Positions 34,314 to 44,273 of a stretch of 56,834 bases of DNA are shown here, one piece after another. The stretch is from Chloroflexota bacterium (lineage in GTDB: Bacteria; Chloroflexota; UBA6077; FW602-bin22; JAMCYS01): positions 21,861 to 78,694 of the forward strand of contig JAMCYS010000154.1 in the NCBI GenBank assembly GCA_023473795.1. The letters run 5' to 3'. The translations under genes were made by a program, and so were the position numbers. The number at the start of each line of letters is the position of its first letter. The stretch's first letter is position 1. Under the pieces are notes generated by a model that did not search any database, was not told the DNA's origin, and saw only the letters and a program-made list of their open reading frames with translations.

Positions 34314-34895
34314 TCAGGGTGCCGTGATTCTACCCTTGATGAGCTCAAAAGTCGATGCATTGACGATCTTGAGCTCCAGCAATTCTTCGATGCGCTGGAA
34401 CGGCCCTTTGCCCTCACGTTGATCAACTATCTTCTTGACGGTAGCCGGCCCAACCTGGGGCAGGCTGTCCAACTGCTCCGCCGTGGCCGTGTTGAGATTG
34501 ATCAGTCCGTCGGCGGGCACGACCGAATTCGCAGCTGGGGCCAAAGAGGGCGATTGACCGGCTACCCGGGAGGGGACGAGAACGTGCATCTGGTCGTGCA
34601 GGCGGGTGGAGAGGTTCAGGCGCTGTAGATCGGCGTCCTCGGTAGGTCCACCCGCTGCCCGCAAGACATCGTCTACGCGGTCGCCATCCTGAAAGGGGTA
34701 CACTCCCGGCTGGAGCACGGCTCCGCTGACGTAGACTTTGAGCGCCGCGGCGGCGGGAGTGGGCACGACGATCTGGAGGGGTGGCCGAGCGGGGGTCAGT
34801 GTCTGGAGCAGGAACAGCGAGATGGCGACGAGCGCCAGCACCACCGCGCCGCCGAACAACCAGCGCCACCTGGCCAGCCAACCCCCACCCACCAC
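34314..34895 (-). CDS. comEA: ComEA competence DNA receptor
   Basis: 193 residues: N-terminal membrane anchor (LFGGAVVLALVAISLFLLQ), an SLBB domain (about 50-110; LKVYVSGAVLQPGVYPF) and a C-terminal helix-hairpin-helix pair (INLNTATAEQLDSLPQVGP). Binds double-stranded DNA outside the membrane and hands it to ComEC. This anchored SLBB form is the one seen in Gram-positive-type cells. GTG start 34895, 19 bp after thiE. Confidence 0.95.
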   Translation of the reverse strand: MVGGGWLARWRWLFGGAVVLALVAISLFLLQTLTPARPPLQIVVPTPAAAALKVYVSGAVLQPGVYPFQDGDRVDDVLRAAGGPTEDADLQRLNLSTRLHDQMHVLVPSRVAGQSPSLAPAANSVVPADGLINLNTATAEQLDSLPQVGPATVKKIVDQREGKGPFQRIEELLELKIVNASTFELIKGRITAP

Positions 34896-34914
34896 TTGCG
34901 TTGCCCCCCCGTTG

Positions 34915-35553
34915 TTAGGACTCCCGCTGCCGCTTGGCTTCTTCCACGATAGCCATCAGCGCGGCCGTGGCCTGAGCGATGTCGGGCGCGCTAACCACCG
35001 CCGAGATGACCGCCACACCATCCGCTCCCTGTCTGATGACCTCGGCGGCGTTGTGCATATTGATGCCGCCGATGCCCACCAGCGGCAAGCCGGCCTCCCG
35101 CCGGATCTCGGCTAGGATTTCCGTCCCCACCGGGGCCCCGGCGTCGCTCTTGGTCGAGGTGGCGAAGACGGCACCGACGCCCAGGTAGTCGGCGCCGTCG
35201 GCCTTGGCCTGACGCGCCTCCGGCACGTTGGCAGCAGACACGCCCAGGATCATCTTGGGTCCCACCAGACGGCGCACGACTGCCGCGGGGAGGTCCTGCT
35301 GGCCGACGTGGACCCCGTCCGCTTCGACGGCGATGGCGACGTCCACCCTATCATTGACTATGAATAGCACTCCCGCCTCACGGGTGAGCCCCCGCAGGGC
35401 ACGGCCGGTCTCCAGCAGATCCCGGCCCTCCGCGTGCTTGTCCCGCAACTGGATGACGGTGGCACCGCCGCGGATGGCCTCGCTCGCCACCTGCACGTGG
35501 CTGCGCCCGCGCGACAAGTTCGAGTCGGTAATCACATATAAGTCCAGTCGCAT
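34915..35553 (-). CDS. thiE: thiamine-phosphate synthase
   Basis: Joins HMP-PP and the thiazole phosphate to give thiamine phosphate. 212-residue TIM barrel with QLRDKHAEGRDL, FIVNDRVDVAIAVEADGVHVGQQDLP and GVGAVFATSTKSDA, which bind pyrophosphate and HMP. Complete. The ATG follows GGGGAGGAG. No TPP riboswitch is visible; a short 5' hairpin (35570-35586) replaces it. First gene of the thiE-comEA-adh-comEC unit. Confidence 0.95.
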   Translation of the reverse strand: MRLDLYVITDSNLSRGRSHVQVASEAIRGGATVIQLRDKHAEGRDLLETGRALRGLTREAGVLFIVNDRVDVAIAVEADGVHVGQQDLPAAVVRRLVGPKMILGVSAANVPEARQAKADGADYLGVGAVFATSTKSDAGAPVGTEILAEIRREAGLPLVGIGGINMHNAAEVIRQGADGVAVISAVVSAPDIAQATAALMAIVEEAKRQRES

Positions 35554-35569
35554 CAGGGGCTCCTCCCCG

Positions 35570-35586
35570 GCTCGCCTCCGGCGAGC
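35570..35586 (-). other. 5' hairpin of thiE mRNA
   Basis: GCTCGCC / GGCGAGC with a 3-nt loop, right at the predicted 5' end and just ahead of the ribosome site. Confidence 0.45.
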
Positions 35587-35592
35587 ATCCCA

Positions 35593-35621
35593 ATTCTAGT
35601 GCACCACCAGCATGCAATCAA
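35593..35621 (-). promoter_or_regulatory. promoter of thiE operon
   Basis: Minus strand TTGATT (35621-35616), 17-bp spacer, TAGAAT (35598-35593). Confidence 0.6.
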
Positions 35622-35641
35622 GCGTATTAACGATAGTACGA

Positions 35642-36625
35642 CTAGCGCTCGCCTTGTACTTCCCGCCGCAGGTCGCCAATCAGTTCCGCGGCCGGCCCGG
35701 CGGCTGGCGGCGCATAACGCTCGGATAGCTCTGTCAGCAGCGGGGCGATCCGTGGCTGGCTCCGGTTCTCGACGAAGTGATCCAGCGCCGACAGACCACC
35801 ACCAGGCAAAGCCTTGGCGTAACTCGGGATCTCCACCTGTAGCCTCTGCACCCAGGCTTCCAGACGGTCGTAGCGCGCTGCCGCTAGAAGACGCGCCGAG
35901 GGGGTAGTCATACGGTCCAAGAACATCTGCCGGCGGCTACCGATCCAGGTCGGCACCTTCTCCCCGAGCCACCAGCGGTAGAACTCGGCCCTGTGACCGT
36001 CGACCCAACCGGCGAAGTCGCCGTTGTCCTTAGCCAGCCGCATCTCTTCCCGGTGCAAGTTGATGAATAGATTACGGAGCAGGGCCGGCAGTCCGACGTT
36101 GGCGTCAATGGTGTCGGCATCATAGAGCACTCGCTCTTCGCTCCCCGCGCCGGGCGGCGCGTGCAAGTGGGCTTGGATGACCTCGGCCACCCGCCGTCCC
36201 AGGCTCCCCGGCAAGCCTCGCCGGGCCAGCAAGACCTCCGCCAGCCTGGCTCCCGAATTGTTATGTAATGTCCTTGCCAGCTCCAGTTCGCCGTACAGAC
36301 GTGTTACCTCGTTCTGGCGAGCCGGCGGCAGGAACTCGTTGCGCCAGAAACCGTTTTCGTCCAAATGGCGCTGGCCGTCGCTGGCCGTCAGAATCTCGCC
36401 GTCGTAGCCTTTGGCTATGTCGTGCAACAGCCCGGCGAAAGCCAGGACCAGCCCATCGCCCCCCTCGCGCTCGCTCAGGGTGCGCGCCAGGGCGCGCACC
36501 CGCAGTACGTGCTCGAAAGTATAGTTGCGCCAGGTGAAGCCAACCCACTCTTCATCCCACAGCTGGTAAGTCTCTACTACTAGAGCCTCCAGCTCCGCTA
36601 GAACCGCGTCGTGATTCGTCGCCAA
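35642..36625 (-). CDS. HD-domain phosphohydrolase
   Basis: 327 residues. The HD metal site is FEHVLRVRAL (His), LLHDIAK (His-Asp) and a later His/Asp set (IQAHLHA; YDADTIDAN). Sequence resembles predicted HD hydrolases of nucleotides or phosphates with no assigned substrate. TTG 36625 is chosen for its GGGAGGT ribosome site; longer starts cross the TATAAT at 36671-36676. Divergent from the dehydrogenase at 36786. Confidence 0.8.
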   Translation of the reverse strand: MATNHDAVLAELEALVVETYQLWDEEWVGFTWRNYTFEHVLRVRALARTLSEREGGDGLVLAFAGLLHDIAKGYDGEILTASDGQRHLDENGFWRNEFLPPARQNEVTRLYGELELARTLHNNSGARLAEVLLARRGLPGSLGRRVAEVIQAHLHAPPGAGSEERVLYDADTIDANVGLPALLRNLFINLHREEMRLAKDNGDFAGWVDGHRAEFYRWWLGEKVPTWIGSRRQMFLDRMTTPSARLLAAARYDRLEAWVQRLQVEIPSYAKALPGGGLSALDHFVENRSQPRIAPLLTELSERYAPPAAGPAAELIGDLRREVQGER

Positions 36626-36670
36626 CGGGACCTCCCGCTTCGTCCGCTCTCCAGTTCTCAGACGTACCGA

Positions 36671-36676
36671 ATTATA
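36671..36676 (-). promoter_or_regulatory. TATAAT -10 of the HD gene
   Basis: Perfect -10 about 46 nt ahead of the TTG start; -35 not clear. Confidence 0.5.
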
Positions 36677-36785
36677 GCCCATCGGCCCCGCTCTCAGCGC
36701 CGTGGAGGGCGCGCTCGACCGCGCGTTGAACCGGCGCTTGGGGCGTGCTATGCTGGCGGCAAGCGGACCGAACAGGAGGATCACG

Positions 36786-37892
36786 TTGGCCAAATACAGG
36801 TTAGTGCTCGTCGACCGTCCCGCCTGGTTCCAGCCGGCGATCGAGCAGGAAGAGATGGCGCGAATAGGCGGCGAAGCGCTGGTGGGCTGGGCGCGGCTGG
36901 GCGAGCCACCCGTTCTCGACGCAGTGAACGCCAGCACCGGTCTGCCCGTCGACGAGCTCAGCCAGATTAGCATCTCCTACGTCGACTCTGCCAAACATAC
37001 GCCAGAAGTAATCGAGCGCATGGCGGCGGACGCCGACGCGGTGATGGTGACGAGCGCCAAAATCACCGCCGAGGCGATGGACCGCCTGCCCAGGTTGCGG
37101 GCCATCGGCCGCCCGGGCATCGGCTACGACGTCATCGACGTGCCGGCGGCCACCGAGCGCGGTATCGCCGTCTTCTCCTCGCCCGGCTTCTGCGCCAGCG
37201 AGGTCGCCGATCACACTCTGATGCTGGCTCTAGGTTTGGCGAGGAAGCTGCCGCTGCTGCACCACGCCATTCGCCGCGGGGTGTACGAGCGGGGATTGAG
37301 CGCGCCCATGCCGGCCGTCTACGAGTTGACTCTAGGTCTCGTGGCCTTCGGCGAGATAGCCCGGCAAGTGGCCTTGCGGGCCAAGCCATTCGGCTTCAGG
37401 CTCCTGGCCTCTGACCCATTTGTCAGCCAGGAGGTGGCGAGCCAATACGGGGTCACCCTGGTGCCGATCGACGACCTGCTGCGTCAGGCGGACATCGTCT
37501 CGGTACACGCGCCGTTGATGAAAGAGACCTTCCATTTGCTGAGCGAGCGCGAATTCAATCTAATGAAGCGCACGGCCTACGTCATCAACACGGCGCGGGG
37601 TCCCGTGATCGACCAGCAGGCCCTGATCGCCGCGCTGCGGGCCGGACGTATCGCCGGGGCAGGCCTTGATGTCTTTGAGTCCGAGCCCTTGGCCGCCGAC
37701 AATCCGCTGACCACGATGGACAACGTGCTGCTGACGCCGCACACGGCCGGCGTGTCGGACTCCAGCCAGATAGCCTCGCGCCACCGCACGGCGCGAAACA
37801 TCGTCAACGCCCTGGTGGGCGAGTGGCCGCCGACGCGCGACCTGGTGAATCCGCAGGTGAAGGAGAACCTGCGCCGGGCAGAGCCGGCCTAG
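36786..37892 (+). CDS. D-2-hydroxyacid dehydrogenase, CtBP-like
   Basis: 368 residues with the catalytic Arg in VINTARGPVID, the Glu in LDVFESEPL and the His in LTPHTAG. The nucleotide loop GLVAFGEIA is close to GxGxxG but has Val-Ala in place of the second Gly, as in CtBP-type members. Reduces or oxidises 2-hydroxy acids with NAD(P); substrate unknown. TTG 36786 follows AGGAGGA. Its stop codon overlaps the stop of trmO on the other strand (CTAG). Confidence 0.87.
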   Translation: MAKYRLVLVDRPAWFQPAIEQEEMARIGGEALVGWARLGEPPVLDAVNASTGLPVDELSQISISYVDSAKHTPEVIERMAADADAVMVTSAKITAEAMDRLPRLRAIGRPGIGYDVIDVPAATERGIAVFSSPGFCASEVADHTLMLALGLARKLPLLHHAIRRGVYERGLSAPMPAVYELTLGLVAFGEIARQVALRAKPFGFRLLASDPFVSQEVASQYGVTLVPIDDLLRQADIVSVHAPLMKETFHLLSEREFNLMKRTAYVINTARGPVIDQQALIAALRAGRIAGAGLDVFESEPLAADNPLTTMDNVLLTPHTAGVSDSSQIASRHRTARNIVNALVGEWPPTRDLVNPQVKENLRRAEPA

Positions 37893-38344
37893 AAGTAGCC
37901 GGCCATGATCTCCTCCACCCACCGGGGGAGCAGCGCGTTGTCCACATGGTCGAAGTGAGGAAAGTAGGGCTTGACGTCGAGGACTGGGGTGCCGTCCACG
38001 GCGTCGAGCCCTTTCACGCGCAGCGCGTTATCGGCAACGCTCACTATCTCCACCGCGGTTATGCCGATGGGGTTGGGCCGATGTTTGGCTCGTTGGGCGA
38101 AGCTGCCGGTGAGAGGCAGATCCTCCCGTCCCCGGGGCCGGCGAAGCAGATCGGTCTCCGGCCGGAAGGCGGCCTGGTGCATATAGAAGACCACCACCGC
38201 GTGAGAGAACTGCTCCAGGCCCCGCAGCCCCCCGGCCAGGGCGGGCTCGACAACCACCTCGGCCACCACGTCACCCCAACCCTCGTCGACCGCCTCCGTG
38301 ATGGGTGAACGTACTTCGCCGATTGGCCGCAGGGTAATGCTCAC
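37889..38344 (-). CDS. trmO: tRNA t6A37 methyltransferase TrmO
   Basis: 151 residues of the TsaA/TrmO family, which adds a methyl group to t6A37 of tRNA-Thr using SAM. Typical TrmO motifs: IGEVRSP at the start, QFSHAVVVFYMHQ and HRPNPIGITAVEI, then LDAVDGTPVLDVKPYFP. GTG 38344 follows AGGAGG; longer frames overlap the cyclase gene. Confidence 0.93.
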   Translation of the reverse strand: MSITLRPIGEVRSPITEAVDEGWGDVVAEVVVEPALAGGLRGLEQFSHAVVVFYMHQAAFRPETDLLRRPRGREDLPLTGSFAQRAKHRPNPIGITAVEIVSVADNALRVKGLDAVDGTPVLDVKPYFPHFDHVDNALLPRWVEEIMAGYF

Positions 38345-38391
38345 GGCAATCCCTCCTGAGGAAACCATCGTCTCGATCGCTCGCGGGCGGC

Positions 38392-39030
38392 CTACCACTC
38401 CAGCAGCACTGCCCTCGCCAGGGCGCCATCCGCAACGTCCAGCTTGAGCGGCAGGCAGACCAGGTAGTAGTCTCCCGCCGCCACTCCGGAGAGGTCGAGC
38501 CCCTCCAGGATCAGCACCCCGGCGCCGAGCAGGGCCCGGTGCACCTCGCCCGCGCCGTGGGCAGCGTTCTCGATGGAGAGATAGTCTATGCCCACGAGCC
38601 GCACCGCGGTGTGCTCCTTCAGGTAGGCGGCGGCCGCCGGGGTGAGGCCGACGCGGTCCTGGCGAAACGGCTCGTCCCACAGGGAGAAGTTGCCGGTCTT
38701 GAAGAGCACGTGCTCCACTCCCAGCCAATCGCGCGAGGAAAGGTCGGGTAAGTCAATGTCCACACCGGTGGCAACCTCCACCACGCGGGCCGGACCGACC
38801 AACAGCGGCAAGTCCTCCGCGCCGAAAGGCGGCCAGGCATCGTCCACGTGAAAAGGAGCGTCAACGTGCGTGCCGCTGTGGATGCCGGCGCGGAGCCGCG
38901 AGACGTTGACCGCGTCGCCTCTCGATCGCGCCAGGGGAGCGTCAATCGCCACGGCTGGGTCGCCGGGGAAGACGGGCATGTCCCGCCGCAATTGGACGCT
39001 GATGTCGTAGATGTGGGTGGGCGCAGTCAA
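38392..39030 (-). CDS. cyclase/kynurenine-formamidase-family protein
   Basis: 212 residues. The metal-site motif HSGTHVDAPFH is intact, and MPVFPGDPAV and GIDYLSIE are typical. Members hydrolyse N-formylkynurenine or other amides and lactones; no tryptophan-degradation genes are nearby, so the substrate is open. TTG 39030 has GGGAGGAG upstream and overlaps the RarA stop by four bases (TTGA), so it is coupled to rarA. Confidence 0.88.
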   Translation of the reverse strand: MTAPTHIYDISVQLRRDMPVFPGDPAVAIDAPLARSRGDAVNVSRLRAGIHSGTHVDAPFHVDDAWPPFGAEDLPLLVGPARVVEVATGVDIDLPDLSSRDWLGVEHVLFKTGNFSLWDEPFRQDRVGLTPAAAAYLKEHTAVRLVGIDYLSIENAAHGAGEVHRALLGAGVLILEGLDLSGVAAGDYYLVCLPLKLDVADGALARAVLLEW

Positions 39031-41235
39031 GGTCTCCTCCCGCTCACGAAAGCGACGGCCGTGTGCCAGGGAACCGACTGATTGAGCAGCCGCGCCGCAA
39101 ACAGCTGCCGAACGGCGACGATATCCTCCGCCGACAGGCGACCGCCCAGCCGGCCCACGTAGGAGAGTTCGTCCTTCGAGCCGGGCTCGCCAAACCAGCG
39201 CTCGAGCAACTCCACGCTCGCCTGCAGTTCGGCCGTCTGCTCGACCCAGCCCAGCTGCAGGTCGGCGAAACCCGCCGCCGCCAGCCAGGCCAGCAGCTCG
39301 TTTGCCGTCCACCTGAGCGACGGCTCGCCATCGGGCACGTACGCGCTCTCCTCGGCCGCCACCAGTCTCTCCGCCAAGTCCTGGCCGAGCGGCGATAGAT
39401 CTACCAGACGGTAGAGCCTCTGGCCGCGTTGGGGCACCGACTCGGCCAGACGAAGCGCCGCGCCGGGACGCAGAACCGCGGCGATCGTGCCAAGGGCCGC
39501 TCCTTTATCCGCCACCCTGGCCAGGGCGTTGCGTCCGACCGCGGCATCGAAACGCAAGTCCGGCTCGCCCATGGCCCGCAGCAGGTCAGTCAGGCTCCGT
39601 GCCTCGCCCTGCAACACGACCGGGCGGCGCAGCTCGGGCAAGGCAGCCGCCTGCTGGCGCAGCCCCTCGGCGGCGCGGGCGTCGCGCGCCAGCGCATAGA
39701 CGCCCCCCTCGGGCACGCGGCGCAGCAACTCCCAGGTGAGCAAACCCGTGGCGGCGTTGAGGTCCAGAGCGACACTGTGCCTGTCCAGGTTCAGGTCGGA
39801 GAGCAGGCGGTCGCGCGTCGCCGCCAGATGCTCGCTCACGCCGCTGATCGTCCGTTGCAGCCAGCGGTTATGTTCCCCGAAACGTGGTCCAGCCGTCAGC
39901 GCCTCGCCCGACGCCAGACCGACTCCCTCCATCATCGCCGCCAGCTGGGCCTCCCGACGCCGAGTCACTTCCTCGGCGATGCCGCGCTCGTACCCTTGTT
40001 CTCCCGGCTGGTAGAAGACCCTCCCCTGCAGGCCAACCGGCAGGTACTGCTGCGCCACCCAGTGGTCACGGTAGGCGTGCGGATACAGGTAGCCCTCGCC
40101 GTGGCCGAAACCCTCGCGGTCGCGGCTCTCGTCTTTGAGATGCGAGGGCACGTTGGCCGTGCGCTCGCCCTCCACGACCGAGAGGGCGTCGAAAAAGGCG
40201 AAGGCAGAGTTGGACTTCGGCGCGGTGGCAAGGTAGAGAGCCGCCTCTGTCAGGTGAAAGCGCCCCTCGGGCAGTCCCACCCGATCGAAAGTGGCGGCAC
40301 AGGCCTCCACCACCCGAATGGCGTTGGGGTCGGCCAGGCCGACGTCCTCTCCGGCGAAGATGAGCATGCGGCGCAGGATGAAAAGCGGGTCCTCTCCCGC
40401 GTAGACCATGCGCGCCAGCCAGTACATCGCCGCGTCGGGGTCCGAGCCACGCAATGACTTTATGAACGCCGAAATGGTGTCGTAGTGAATGTCTCCTTCC
40501 TTGTCGTAAAGGACGGCCCGGCGCTGAATGCTCTCCTCGGCCACCGCCAAATCGACCACGATGACACCTTCGGCGTTGGGCGCTGTAGTCTCCACCGCGA
40601 GCTCCAGGGAGTTGAGCACCCCGCGGGCGTCGCCATTGGCCACGTCCACCAGATGATCGAGCGCCTCCGGCCGCAGGTCGACTTTCAGCTTGCCGTAGCC
40701 CCTCTCCTCGTCGGCCAGGGCGCGCAAAGCGACTCGGCGCAGGTCGTCTTCGCCGAGCGGCAGCAGTTGGAAGATGTGGCTACGGCTGACCAGCGGCCGG
40801 TTGACGGAGAAGTAGGGGTTCTCGGTGGTGGCGCCGATCAGGATAACCGTGCCATTCTCCACCCAGGGCAGTAGCGCATCCTGTTGGGCCTTGTTCCAGC
40901 GGTGCACCTCGTCCACAAAGAGGGTGGTGCGCTGGCCCTGCTTCTGTCGACGCTGCGCCGCCTCGGCCGTGACGCGACGCAGGTCGGCCACCCCGGCCAG
41001 GACGGCGTTGAGCGTTTCGAAGTGCGAGCGAGTGGAGTGGGCGATGACCATCGCCAGCGTCGTTTTGCCCGTACCCGGCGGGCCGTAGAGGATGAGAGAG
41101 GAGAGTTGATCGGCCAGGATGGCCCGCCGCAGCAGCCGTCCGGGTCCGACGATGTGCTCCTGGCCGACGTACTCGTCTAGGGTCCGCGGCCGCAGGCGCG
41201 CCGCCAGCGGCTCGTGCTTGCCGGGACCCTCCCGC

Positions 41236-41252
<17 letters not shown>
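39027..41252 (-). CDS. rarA: RarA/MgsA AAA+ ATPase fused to a methyltransferase-like domain
   Basis: 741 residues. The N-terminal 430 or so form a complete RarA: GPPGTGKTT (Walker A), LFVDEVHRW (Walker B), sensor GATTENPYFSVN and the tetramerisation region. RarA acts at stalled replication forks. The C-terminal 290 residues look like a class I SAM-methyltransferase fold (VALDLNAATGLLTWELLRRV; DAAVGRNALARVAD). This joined architecture is known from Cyanobacteria and relatives, where the second part is unassigned. GTG 41252 overlaps the argH end by 17 bp. Confidence 0.92.
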
Positions 41253-42651
<1,399 letters not shown>

Positions 42652-42667
42652 TGGCTGCGGCTCGGGC

Positions 42668-43939
42668 CTAGTGGCCCTCCTCTACCTTCTTGGCGTCTTC
42701 GCTCACCTTGGGCGGCATTATGCTCAGCTGCCCCTCGGGACCGGTTAGCAACTGCACCGCGGCCTGCGTGCGCAGGGGCAGGCCGAAGAGTTTGATGAAA
42801 CCCTCGGCGGCCCGGTGGTCGAACTTGTCGGCACGATCGTAGGTGGCGAGCTGGTAGCTGTACAACGACTTAGGTGACTGGCGACCCACGACCTGGCACG
42901 TGCCTTTGTGCAAGCGAACGCGCACCACGCCGCCGACGTGCCGCTCTGACGATGCCACGTAGGCCGCTAGATCCTGGTGCAGCGAACTGAACCAAAGGCC
43001 GTTGTAGATGAGGTCAGCGTACTCCGTGGCGACCTTGGCCTTGAAGCGGGCCTGGTCCTTGGTGAGAGTGAGCCCCTCCATCGCCCTGTGGGCAGCATGG
43101 AGGATCATCGCGGCCGGGGCCTCATAGATCTCCCGAGACTTGATGCCAACCAGACGATTCTCGACGTGGTCGATCCTTCCCACGCCGTGCGCCCCGCCCA
43201 ACTCGTTCAGTTTGGCGATGAGCGACACGCCGTCCAGAGGTTCTCCACCCAGGGACACGGGCACGCCATGCTCGAAGCCGATCTCGACGTATTGCGGCTC
43301 GGCCGGCGCCTCAGCCGGACCGGTGGTCCACTCGTACACCTCCGCCGGCGGCTCGTTCCAGGGGTCCTCGAGCACGCCACACTCGATGCTCCTACCCCAG
43401 AGGTTGACGTCCGTACTGTAAGGGCTGGCGACCGTCACGGGCACCGGGATGTCGTGCTCGCGAGCGTATTCGATCTCCTCCTCGCGCGACATCCCCCACT
43501 CGCGCACCGGGGCGATCACCTTGAGTTCGGGCGCCAGGGCGCCCACGGAGACATCGAACCTAACCTGGTCGTTGCCTTTGCCGGTCGAGCCGTGAGCGAC
43601 GGCAACGGCGCCTTCCTCGCGCGCCACGTCTACTAGTAGCTTGGCGATGAGAGGCCGGCCGAGCGCCGTGGCCAGCGGATAGGCCTCCTCATAGATGGCT
43701 CCCGCCTGCAGAGCGGGGAAGATGAAGTAGTTGACGAAGAGGGAACGAGCGTCAACCTGGATCGCTTTCTTGGCGCCCAGGCTCACAGCCTTCGCCTGGA
43801 TGGCACCCAGGTCCCGGTCGTTGGCCCCGAGATCGATCGTAAGCGTGATCACCTCGGCGTCGTAGTGGTCCTGAAGCCATTTAATACAAACTGAGGTGTC
43901 CAGACCACCTGAATAGGCGAGAACCACCCGTTGAGCCAT
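42668..43939 (-). CDS. argG: argininosuccinate synthase
   Basis: Joins citrulline and aspartate with ATP. 423 residues. P-loop AYSGGLDTS near the N-terminus, then GSTGKGNDQVRF and WGMSREEEIEYA. ATG 43939 is behind GGGAGGAAG; a longer frame upstream crosses the promoter. First gene of argG-argH-rarA-cyclase-trmO. Confidence 0.97.
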   Translation of the reverse strand: MAQRVVLAYSGGLDTSVCIKWLQDHYDAEVITLTIDLGANDRDLGAIQAKAVSLGAKKAIQVDARSLFVNYFIFPALQAGAIYEEAYPLATALGRPLIAKLLVDVAREEGAVAVAHGSTGKGNDQVRFDVSVGALAPELKVIAPVREWGMSREEEIEYAREHDIPVPVTVASPYSTDVNLWGRSIECGVLEDPWNEPPAEVYEWTTGPAEAPAEPQYVEIGFEHGVPVSLGGEPLDGVSLIAKLNELGGAHGVGRIDHVENRLVGIKSREIYEAPAAMILHAAHRAMEGLTLTKDQARFKAKVATEYADLIYNGLWFSSLHQDLAAYVASSERHVGGVVRVRLHKGTCQVVGRQSPKSLYSYQLATYDRADKFDHRAAEGFIKLFGLPLRTQAAVQLLTGPEGQLSIMPPKVSEDAKKVEEGH

Positions 43940-44023
43940 GTCTTCCTCCCGGAGAAGCCCACGTATCGCGCTGACCCGGAAAACGGGCCGCCGCGCGAAG
44001 AGCACTTGATGACCGCGGCGAGG

Positions 44024-44052
44024 ACTATACTGCACGGCAGGCTGTTTGTCAA
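44024..44052 (-). promoter_or_regulatory. promoter of argGH operon
   Basis: Minus strand TTGACA (44052-44047), 17-bp spacer, TATAGT (44029-44024): near consensus. Leader about 78 nt. The 334-bp gap 43940-44273 otherwise holds a hairpin at 44233; I see no ARG box. Confidence 0.8.
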
Positions 44053-44232
44053 CGCGGCGAGCGGCTGCGAGCCGCCGGTCGCCAGCCGGTGGCCGGCGAT
44101 ATCTGCCTATGCCAGCCAGCACCGTCCAGAGCAAGGGCGAAAGGCCAAACCCGTCGCAGTCCGAAGCCCTGGCAGACGCTGAACAGCCGCCGGAAGACCC
44201 CGGCGGGATCGTGCCGCGAATGGGCAACGCAA

Positions 44233-44259
44233 AGCCTCCCACGCGAAGACGCGGGGGCT
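44233..44259 (-). terminator. weak terminator after rpoN
   Basis: AGCC-TCCC-A-CGCG / CGCG-GGGGCT hairpin with two bulges and loop AAGA. It is followed on the minus strand by TTTGCGTT only. Confidence 0.35.
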
Positions 44260-44273
44260 CGTGTTCGCCGACA

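Noticed and set aside
35554-35641. TPP riboswitch before thiE
   Set aside because: The leader is only about 35 nt with one short hairpin; the conserved CTGAGA core is missing.
43940-44273. Plus-strand frames in the argG-rpoN gap
   Set aside because: They cross the argG promoter, are rich in Arg and Pro, and have no ribosome site.
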